From positions 1 to 5,654 of the forward strand of contig JAMORN010000177.1 in NCBI GenBank assembly GCA_027063545.1: DNA of 5,654 nucleotides. The letters run 5' to 3'. This document shows, one piece after another, positions 1 to 5,654 of the stretch. A model generated the notes under the pieces. The model saw nothing but the letters and a program-made list of their open reading frames with translations, was not told the origin of the DNA and made no database searches. Each line of letters opens with the position of its first letter. Within the stretch, counting starts at the first letter, position 1. Position numbers and translations under genes: made by a program. This DNA comes from a bacterium. Its GTDB lineage: Bacteria; JAMORN01.

Positions 1-987
1 TACTTTATAAAAAATAGGTTCTACAATATTATGACCTCCTATTTTTTCATCAAAAGTTCCTCCAACAATAGATAAATCGGAAATTTTTAAAAATGTATCC
101 ACAACTCCATATTTATCTACTATTAAAAATTGTCTATCAAAAATAAAATTTTCTTTTTTCAAAAGTTCTTCTATTTCAGAATATAGATAGTAAAATTCTC
201 TTTTCAAAATAGTAGCTAAAATTTTACTTTCGGAAATATGTCTTGGGATTAAAATGAACTTAAATTTAAAATAACTACTATTTCTATCTAAATTCTTAAG
301 GCATTTAATATATTTTAAGGCTATTTTAAATTCACCTTCTCTTATACTTATAAAAGAAATTACAAAATTCATATTGTCTATATTAAACTTCTTTCTTTCA
401 TTTATTTTATTATATTCTATATAATCAAGTTTATACTTTAAATTGAACCCTTCTATTATCTTCCCATTATACTTCAATACCTTATATCTATACTTATATC
501 TTTTATCCTTCAAAATAATTTTAGAGAAATATTTTATTGGATTAAAAGAAAACATAGAATAAATTCTATACCAAAAATTTCTTGTTGACCTTGTCATAAA
601 TGAGTTAATCCCTATAATTTCCAAATGCTTTTTATTTGACACATATAATAGAAAAGGCCAAATTTCTGTTTCTATTATTATAACTTTTTTTATACCAAAA
701 AATTCTATGAAGTTTAAATAGCTAAAAAAGAACAAATCAAAAGGAGCTAAAAGTACAATATCCTCTGGAAATCTACTTTTTATAGAATAATAACCTCTCG
801 AAGAAAAAACAGTTATTAAAAATCTATTATTGTTATATTTCTTTTTTAAATCATGATAAATATTCTCTAATACCTTAGATTCTCCAATACTTGCTAAATG
901 TATCCATACTCTTATATTATTTTTATCTTTGCTATATCTATCTTCTAAACTCTTTTTTGTATATAAAAATCTACTTCTTTTTACCAT
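1..987 (-). CDS. waaA: Kdo transferase WaaA/KdtA, GT30 family (3' end beyond the window)
   Basis: My translation from the ATG at 985-987 stays open for 329 codons to the left edge. By family, WaaA transfers Kdo from CMP-Kdo to the lipid A precursor on the cytoplasmic face of the inner membrane. Motifs seen, in order: WIHLASIGE (28-36; the SxGE glutamate, E36, matches the catalytic base of known enzymes), IETEIWP (105-111), N128 and RS 133-134 (cf. NaRlS.rS), REGE (216-219), IPRH (247-250), VGGTF (308-312), GGHN (317-320) and EP (323-324). The last four belong to the C-terminal CMP-Kdo-binding half. About 80-100 residues are probably missing. An in-frame TAG (988-990) directly precedes the ATG and no other start codon lies nearby, so this start is firm. 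Oddities: the usual hydrophobic N-terminal anchor is absent, G+C is only about 22%, residues 160-176 are Lys/Arg/Tyr-rich, and the gene overlaps ctpA by 17 nt without a good Shine-Dalgarno. The motif set makes the family call secure; activity is inferred. Confidence 0.93.
   Translation of the reverse strand, partial: MVKRSRFLYTKKSLEDRYSKDKNNIRVWIHLASIGESKVLENIYHDLKKKYNNNRFLITVFSSRGYYSIKSRFPEDIVLLAPFDLFFFSYLNFIEFFGIKKVIIIETEIWPFLLYVSNKKHLEIIGINSFMTRSTRNFWYRIYSMFSFNPIKYFSKIILKDKRYKYRYKVLKYNGKIIEGFNLKYKLDYIEYNKINERKKFNIDNMNFVISFISIREGEFKIALKYIKCLKNLDRNSSYFKFKFILIPRHISESKILATILKREFYYLYSEIEELLKKENFIFDRQFLIVDKYGVVDTFLKISDLSIVGGTFDEKIGGHNIVEPIFYKV
9..47. repeat. 10-bp perfect inverted repeat inside waaA
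   Basis: AAAAAATAGG at 9-18 is the exact reverse complement of CCTATTTTTT at 38-47, with a 19-nt spacer. It falls in the conserved GGHN/EP region of waaA, where it encodes Lys-Ile-Gly and Pro-Ile-Phe-Tyr. The stem is mostly A-U, so it would be weak. It ends in a U-run on the transcript, but its position in the middle of a conserved domain argues against a terminator. Confidence 0.5.
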
Positions 988-2800
988 CTATTTTAGCATT
1001 TTTTGTAAGAATCTTCTTATAATCATCAGACTTTATAATCTGTAAAGCCTTTCTAATCTCTTCATCTACTTTAGTTAAATATTCATATTTACCTTCTTGT
1101 CCATAATAAGCATTTAAAATCTCTCTTTTTATAGCTCTTTTTATATATTCCTTATCCTTTTCAAAAGCCATTTCTTTTCTTTCTTCTATCTTTTTATATA
1201 ACTCTTTATAAATCTTTCCCATATCAGAATCTATACTATCCACCTTACTTAACAATACTTCTAATGATAAAGTATCTAATTTTTCATTATATACCTTCTC
1301 ACCTATATTATATTCTAGGGTTTTTAAAATTAATTCTTTTAATTTAGCTTCCTCTCTTGTGGTATATGTAAAATTCTTACTCTTTAAAAATTCTCTAAAA
1401 TCCTTTAGGATATCATCTGTTATCTCTATATCTTTTGATACCTTCTCATGTTTAGCTTTATAATTTATAGCATATGTAAAAAACATACTTTTAGCTTCTA
1501 AATTTACTTCTAAAAGATCTATATCTCTCTCTGGTAATATTAAATCAGGAAGAATTCCTCCTCCAGCCTTAACAGGTCTATGTAAAACTTTGGTATAGTA
1601 TACTTTTGTTGTATCAAAAATCTCTAAATTGGCAATTGTTGAATCTCCTTCTTTGTATAATTCATAACCAGCACTATTTTCTATTCTATTTATACATCTA
1701 CCACTAGGGGTATAATAATAAGCTGTTGTTAACTTTAATGCCTTAGTACCTGTTGGAGTCTTCATTAAAGGGATAATTGTTTGAACAGAACCTTTTCCAT
1801 ATGTTCGTCTTCCTAAAATAACTCCTCTATCCCAATCTTGAATAGCACCTGATACAATCTCACTAGCACTTGCTGAACCTTCATTAACTAATACAACTAC
1901 TCTTACATTATCATCTAAAAAAGCTCTTTCTGTGGCAGTGAAATCTCTTTTATCACCTTTTCTTCCTTTTACTGATACAATAACCTTCCCCTTATCTAAA
2001 AATACATTACCTACACTTATAGCCTGAGATAAAAGCCCTCCAGGATTATTTCTTAAATCTAAAATTATTCCCTTTAACTCTCCGCCATTTGATTTTTCCA
2101 ATTCTCTAATAGCCTTCTTCAACTCCTGAGTAGTATTTTTGGAAAAGCTAACCAATTTTATATATCCATATCCATTTTCTAAAAGAGTATAATATGGTAC
2201 ACTTTTTATTTTTATAATATCTCTTGTAATTGTAAATGTCAAAAGCCCTGGAACACCTTCTCTTTTAACTTTTATTGTTACCTTACTCCCCTTTGGACCT
2301 CTTAAAATATTTACAGCTTCTTCTAAACTCATTCCTTTTGTAGGTTTATCTTCTATATATAAAATTTGATCCCCTGCCTGAATACCTGCTTTTTCTGCCG
2401 GAGTTCCTGGAAGTGGACTTATAACAGTTAACACTTTATTTCTTATAGAAATAATTATACCCAATCCTCCAAATTCACCTTTAGTATGAATCATTAAATC
2501 TTTATATTCTTTTTCCTCAAAAAAGTTAGTATGAGGATCTAAAATTTTTTCCATTCCATTTATTGATGCTTCTATTAACTTTGAAGTAGGAATATCAATG
2601 ACATAATCTTGTTTTATTCTTAATAAAACATCATTAAATATTTGTATCCACTGATATGGGGTGATATCTTGTGTCTGTTCTTTTGTATCTTCTTCTGTAT
2701 ATGAGTATAATAGTTTATTAAAACTAACTACCCCAAATACCAAAGAAAATATAATTAATAAAGTACTAAAACTTATTCTTATATAATCTTTTTTATTCAT
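971..2800 (-). CDS. ctpA: S41-family C-terminal processing serine protease (CtpA/Prc type)
   Basis: This 609-residue protease probably acts in the periplasm, anchored to the inner membrane. A short basic N-terminus (NKK) and a hydrophobic segment at about 10-26 look like an uncleaved signal anchor. A helical region follows, then GEFGGLG (108-114) and a PDZ domain (about 107-192, with GTPAEKAGI at 132-140) that in this family binds the substrate C-terminus. The S41 core holds DLRNNPGG (248-255), the nucleophile S311 in GSASASE (308-314), the general base K336 in YGKGSVQ (334-340) and Q340. The Ser-to-Lys spacing of 25 equals that of E. coli Prc (430/455). Between YYTPSGR (362-368) and GGGILPD (413-419) lies an insert of about 44 residues. 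Residues 430-609 form a charged, mostly helical extension, a long tail also found in some Bacteroidetes-like CtpA proteins. The ATG overlaps the tmk stop (ATGA) and has the best ribosome binding site in the window. Family is certain; substrates are unknown, and the symbol ctpA is used in the broad sense. Confidence 0.95.
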   Translation of the reverse strand: MNKKDYIRISFSTLLIIFSLVFGVVSFNKLLYSYTEEDTKEQTQDITPYQWIQIFNDVLLRIKQDYVIDIPTSKLIEASINGMEKILDPHTNFFEEKEYKDLMIHTKGEFGGLGIIISIRNKVLTVISPLPGTPAEKAGIQAGDQILYIEDKPTKGMSLEEAVNILRGPKGSKVTIKVKREGVPGLLTFTITRDIIKIKSVPYYTLLENGYGYIKLVSFSKNTTQELKKAIRELEKSNGGELKGIILDLRNNPGGLLSQAISVGNVFLDKGKVIVSVKGRKGDKRDFTATERAFLDDNVRVVVLVNEGSASASEIVSGAIQDWDRGVILGRRTYGKGSVQTIIPLMKTPTGTKALKLTTAYYYTPSGRCINRIENSAGYELYKEGDSTIANLEIFDTTKVYYTKVLHRPVKAGGGILPDLILPERDIDLLEVNLEAKSMFFTYAINYKAKHEKVSKDIEITDDILKDFREFLKSKNFTYTTREEAKLKELILKTLEYNIGEKVYNEKLDTLSLEVLLSKVDSIDSDMGKIYKELYKKIEERKEMAFEKDKEYIKRAIKREILNAYYGQEGKYEYLTKVDEEIRKALQIIKSDDYKKILTKNAKIDGKKK

Positions 2801-3420
2801 TTTCGTTCCTCCCTACCTAAAATTTTACTTTCAAAAATTTTTAATATTTCATTAAATATTTCATCTTTCGATTTAGTAGCATCTATATAAAATACATTTT
2901 TTTTGCTTTTGAAAATAAAATAATATCCTTCTTTTACCTTTTCAAAAAATTCTATTCGCTCCTTTTCTATTCTATCTATCTTATCTCCTTTTCTTTTTAT
3001 AAAAGTATTATTATCTATATCAAAAAAAAATATATAGTCAGGTTCATAATCATTAACTACTATTTTATTTAAATATAATAACATATCGACATCTAAGCCT
3101 CTCCCATATCCCTGATAGGCAATGGTCGAATAGTAATATCTATCACTTAAAATAATTATATCTTCATTCTTATAATTTTTTATATATTCTTCTATTAATT
3201 GAGCCCTTGCTGCTAAATACAAAAATAACTCTGATATAGGCGAAATCTTAATAGATTTATTTAAAAGAAGCTGCCTTAATTCTTCTCCTAATTCCGTTGT
3301 TCCCGGTTCTTTAATTAATATAACATTACCATACTTATCCTTTAAATATTTATATATCATTTCAATCTGAGTAGTCTTACCACTTTTGTCTATTCCTTCA
3401 AAAACAACAAATCTTCCCAT
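2797..3420 (-). CDS. tmk: Thymidylate kinase (dTMP kinase)
   Basis: This 207-residue cytoplasmic enzyme phosphorylates dTMP to dTDP with ATP, a required step towards dTTP. Length is normal for the family. Visible motifs: the P-loop FEGIDKSGKTTQ (7-18, with K15 as the phosphate-binding lysine), EPG (38-40) followed by LGEELR (44-49), AARAQ (70-74, normally AdRaq), the dTMP-site DRY (93-95) and AYQGYGRGL (101-109), PDYIFFFDI (127-135), and a short basic LID around R143 to DRIE (149-152). P-loop residue 12 is Lys where most bacterial enzymes have Gly. The ATG is 7 nt after the secA stop, with an AAGG element upstream; the stop overlaps the ctpA start by 4 nt. The gene is about 24% G+C and has a nine-T run on the coding strand (3022-3030) encoding Phe-Phe-Phe, with the frame intact. 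The link to envelope genes probably reflects co-transcription rather than shared function. Confidence 0.97.
   Translation of the reverse strand: MGRFVVFEGIDKSGKTTQIEMIYKYLKDKYGNVILIKEPGTTELGEELRQLLLNKSIKISPISELFLYLAARAQLIEEYIKNYKNEDIIILSDRYYYSTIAYQGYGRGLDVDMLLYLNKIVVNDYEPDYIFFFDIDNNTFIKRKGDKIDRIEKERIEFFEKVKEGYYFIFKSKKNVFYIDATKSKDEIFNEILKIFESKILGREERK
2807..2813 (-). promoter_or_regulatory. Strong Shine-Dalgarno site for ctpA
   Basis: The minus strand reads GGGAGGA ending 6 nt before the ctpA ATG at 2798-2800, close to ideal complementarity and spacing. It lies within the last codons of tmk (Arg-Glu-Glu), so the tmk C-terminus doubles as the ctpA ribosome binding site. With the ATGA overlap this suggests coupled but also independently strong ctpA translation, and it fixes the ctpA start. 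Confidence 0.85.
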
Positions 3421-3427
3421 ATTAAAA

Positions 3428-5654
3428 TTACCTTACTTTAGCACCACAGCAGTGTTTATATTTTTTACCACTACCACAAGGGCATGGATCGTTAGGACCA
3501 ACTTTTTGTTTTTTTACAATAGGTTCCTGTTTTACTTCCTCTTTAGAAGCATTTGTTGTTAATGTAGAATCTTCATAGGGATTCCAATATAGATCATGAG
3601 ATAACTCAAAATCGTCTATAGAAGATTGTTGTGGTCTTTCAACTTCTACATCTTCAATTCTAAATAAAAACTCTAAAGTCTCCTCAGAAACTTTAAGAAG
3701 CATTGCTTCAAATAATCCTAAAGCATCTCTTTTAAATTCTACTAAAGGATCTTTATGACCATAAGCTCTTAAATTAATTCCCTCTTTTAAATGGTCTAAT
3801 ATTCTAAGCTGTTCCTTCCATCTATTATCTAAAACTTGAAGTAACACATATCTCTCTATATCTCTTAAATACTCTTCTCCTATCTTTTTTTCCTTTTCTT
3901 CATATATCTTAAAAGCCATATCCTTTACTTTTTCATATATTAAATTTATCATTTCTTTTTTATTATCTGCAACCTTTACAACATCGAAATTAATATCTGG
4001 ATAAAAATTAAAAATCCTCATTATTTCTGCATTAAATTCTTGATATGGCCAATTTTCTGGAAACTCTGGGCTGTCTTCAAAAAATCTTCCTACTTTATCA
4101 TATATAACATCATCAATTCTTGTATATATATCCTCTTTTAAATTAGCACCTTCTAAAATCTTTCTTCTCATTTTATAAACAACTTCTCTCTGGACATTCA
4201 TTACATTATCATATTCTAATAGATGCTTTCTTATTTCAAAATGATACTCCTCTACTCTTCTCTGAGCCCTTTCTATACCTTTAGATAACCACTTATGAGT
4301 TAGTGGTATATCTTCCCTTTCGGTTGCTCTTAACATAAAACTCTTCATAGATTCAGAGCCAAAAAGCCTCATTAAGTTATCTTCTAAAGAAACATAAAAT
4401 TGACTAACTCCAGGATCTCCCTGACGTCCCGCTCTACCTCTTAACTGATTATCAATTCTTCTTGATTCATGTCTCTCTGTACCTATAACAAATAATCCTC
4501 CTAACTCTACAACCTTCTTTCTTTCTTCTTCAGCTTTTTTCTTTAACTCTTCTAATTCCCTATTATACTCTTCCCAATCTATTTCTTCCTTTGGTATATT
4601 CTTATATTTAGCTTTCATTAGAGCCTCTGGATTTCCTCCTAAAATAATATCTGTACCACGACCTGCCATATTTGTTGATATAGTGACAGCACCTAGCCTT
4701 CCTGCCTGAGCTATTATCTCAGCTTCTCTTTCATGATGTTTAGCATTTAAAACATTATGTTTTATTCCCTCTTTTTTTAACATCTTTGATAACATTTCTG
4801 ACTTTTCTATTGAAACAGTACCTATTAAAATAGGTTGTCCTGTACTATGTATTTTCTTTATATCTCTTACTAATGCTTTAAATTTTCCTTTCTCTGTAGG
4901 AAAAATAAAATCAGGCCTATCTTCTCTAATCATTGGTTTATTTGTAGGAATTACTACAACATCTAAATTGTAAATTTCTTTAAATTCTATAGCTTCAGTC
5001 TCTGCAGTTCCTGTCATACCAGCAAGTTTGTCATACATCTTAAAATAATTTTGGAATGTAATTGTAGCTAATGTTTGATTTTCACTTTGAATTTTTACAC
5101 CTTCTTTTGCTTCAATTGCTTGATGAAGACCATCTGACCATCTTCTACCAGGTAAAATTCTTCCTGTAAATTCATCTACTATTAAAACCTTTCCGTCCTT
5201 TACAACATAATCTACATCCCTATGGAATAAATAATGGGCTCTTAATGCCTGTATAATGTGATGTATCCAATCTGCATTTATATCCTGATATAAATTTTTT
5301 ATTCCTAAAAGTCTTTCACACTTTAGAATACCCTTTGAGGTTAGATAAGCCATTTTATTCTTTTCATCTATCCAAAAATCACCATCCGGTTCAATAATCT
5401 TCCCATCTGGTGTCCTTTGAATTTCATTTGTAGTACTCTTTTGAAGTTGAGGTATTATTCTATTCACGAGAATATATTTTTCTGTAGAAAATTCTGAAGG
5501 ACCACTTATTATAAGTGGTGTTCTGGCCTCATCAATTAATACTGAATCAACCTCATCCACAATTGCATAATGAAGTTCTCTCTGAACCATATCATTAAGA
5601 TCCATTACCATATTATCTCTTAAATAATCAAATCCGAATTCATTATTTGTACCA
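3428..5654 (-). CDS. secA: Preprotein translocase ATPase SecA (5' end beyond the window)
   Basis: SecA is the cytoplasmic and membrane-associated motor that pushes preproteins through SecYEG using ATP. The window holds 741 codons. The first reads GTNNEFGFDYLRDN, which aligns to E. coli residues from about 177, so roughly 176 residues, including the Walker A motif, lie off the right edge; the ATG at 5609-5611 is an internal Met. With the first glycine as 1, motifs are DEVD (33-36, Walker B), AGMTGTAETE (211-220, after the preprotein-binding region), TNMAGRGTDI (327-336), a charged helical stretch (about 355-383), IGTERHESRRIDNQ (390-403), QLRGRAGRQGDPG (403-415, arginine fingers), EYDNVMNVQRE (480-490, helical scaffold) and LDNRW (608-612). 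After a low-complexity linker (about 673-718) the tail CPCGSGKKYKHCC (724-736) is a Cys-rich zinc-binding SEC-C motif of the kind that binds SecB or ribosomes. No damage is seen. Projected full length is about 917 residues. Confidence 0.99.
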   Translation of the reverse strand, partial: GTNNEFGFDYLRDNMVMDLNDMVQRELHYAIVDEVDSVLIDEARTPLIISGPSEFSTEKYILVNRIIPQLQKSTTNEIQRTPDGKIIEPDGDFWIDEKNKMAYLTSKGILKCERLLGIKNLYQDINADWIHHIIQALRAHYLFHRDVDYVVKDGKVLIVDEFTGRILPGRRWSDGLHQAIEAKEGVKIQSENQTLATITFQNYFKMYDKLAGMTGTAETEAIEFKEIYNLDVVVIPTNKPMIREDRPDFIFPTEKGKFKALVRDIKKIHSTGQPILIGTVSIEKSEMLSKMLKKEGIKHNVLNAKHHEREAEIIAQAGRLGAVTISTNMAGRGTDIILGGNPEALMKAKYKNIPKEEIDWEEYNRELEELKKKAEEERKKVVELGGLFVIGTERHESRRIDNQLRGRAGRQGDPGVSQFYVSLEDNLMRLFGSESMKSFMLRATEREDIPLTHKWLSKGIERAQRRVEEYHFEIRKHLLEYDNVMNVQREVVYKMRRKILEGANLKEDIYTRIDDVIYDKVGRFFEDSPEFPENWPYQEFNAEIMRIFNFYPDINFDVVKVADNKKEMINLIYEKVKDMAFKIYEEKEKKIGEEYLRDIERYVLLQVLDNRWKEQLRILDHLKEGINLRAYGHKDPLVEFKRDALGLFEAMLLKVSEETLEFLFRIEDVEVERPQQSSIDDFELSHDLYWNPYEDSTLTTNASKEEVKQEPIVKKQKVGPNDPCPCGSGKKYKHCCGAKVR
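3431..3434 (-). promoter_or_regulatory. Probable Shine-Dalgarno site for tmk
   Basis: The minus strand has AAGG, 10 nt upstream of the tmk ATG (3418-3420), formed by the last two sense codons of secA. It is shorter and slightly farther away than the ctpA site, so tmk probably depends partly on ribosomes finishing secA. The 7-nt gap between the two genes leaves no room for a separate site. Confidence 0.5.
5501..5519. repeat. 8-bp stem, 3-nt loop inverted repeat inside secA
   Basis: ACCACTTA, a TTA loop, then TAAGTGGT form a perfect hairpin in the codons for the conserved Thr-Pro-Leu-Ile-Ile-Ser-Gly stretch just after the DEVD motif. No T-run follows on the transcribed side, so it is not an intrinsic terminator. 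It may be a coincidence of codon choice. Confidence 0.5.

Larger units (their letters stand above)
1..5654 (-). other. Probable secA-tmk-ctpA-waaA transcription unit
   Basis: Four genes on one strand are separated by +7, -4 and -17 nt. No GC-rich hairpin followed by a T-run occurs at any junction, and no gap can hold a promoter, so co-transcription from upstream of secA is the simplest reading. Promoters inside coding sequence cannot be excluded in DNA this AT-rich. Confidence 0.8.

Noticed and set aside
32-40. Internal AGGAGGT on the minus strand as a ribosome binding site for a hidden small gene
   Set aside because: It encodes Gly-Gly of the GGHN motif, and the nearest possible start in another frame (TTG) is followed at once by a stop.
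1-970. A long non-coding or degenerate AT-rich region
   Set aside because: The minus strand is open without a stop and carries ordered Kdo-transferase motifs, so it is a gene cut by the window edge.
3421-3427. Promoter or terminator between secA and tmk
   Set aside because: Seven bases are too few, and no GC-rich hairpin with a T-run spans the junction.
4820-4835. Inverted repeat ACCTATT-AA-AATAGGT as a possible operator
   Set aside because: The two-base loop is too tight for a good RNA hairpin, and the sequence is explained by the conserved SecA Pro-Ile-Leu-Ile-Gly codons deep inside the gene.
5609-5611. ATG as the secA start codon
   Set aside because: The 14 codons upstream, up to the window edge, encode the conserved GTNNEFGFDYLRDN segment, and Walker A would otherwise be missing. 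The gene simply continues beyond the window.
1-5654. A novel defence, mobile or CRISPR-like system
   Set aside because: All sequence is accounted for by four recognisable housekeeping and envelope genes. I saw no direct-repeat array, terminal inverted repeats, transposase or tRNA-like structure.

Overview
All four genes in this window lie on the minus strand, so the sequence reads from right to left as secA (5' end outside the window) > tmk > ctpA > waaA (3' end outside the window). The spacing is operon-like. secA and tmk are 7 nt apart, tmk and ctpA overlap by 4 nt (ATGA), and ctpA and waaA overlap by 17 nt. No gap is long enough to hold a separate promoter, no intrinsic terminator is visible, and no stretch over 300 bases lacks a gene.

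The DNA is very AT-rich. By hand count, 1-960 is about 22% G+C and 2821-3420 about 24%; sampled lines in ctpA and secA are nearer 28-33%. ATA and AGA codons are common and the proteins are rich in Lys, Glu and Ile. A Kdo transferase (WaaA) implies a lipopolysaccharide-making, outer-membrane organism, despite the low G+C content. SecA would be about 917 residues if the missing N-terminus matches E. coli in length, which argues against Bacteroidetes, whose SecA is usually longer. I cannot assign a phylum; a low-GC Gram-negative or uncultured, possibly thermophilic, lineage fits best.

By region: 1-987 is the N-terminal 329 codons of a divergent waaA, with no stop codon inside the window. 971-2800 is a complete S41 C-terminal processing protease with an N-terminal membrane anchor, PDZ domain, Ser/Lys catalytic core and a long C-terminal helical extension. 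2797-3420 is a complete thymidylate kinase. 3428-5654 is secA without roughly its first 176 residues, including the Walker A motif.

Three of the products serve the cell envelope: SecA drives protein export, CtpA trims or degrades exported proteins, and WaaA adds Kdo to lipid A. Tmk makes dTDP for DNA synthesis. I see no defence system, mobile element, CRISPR array or RNA gene. The points most worth a second look are the anchor-less, divergent WaaA, its overlapping start with little ribosome-binding signal, and the gene neighbourhood itself.
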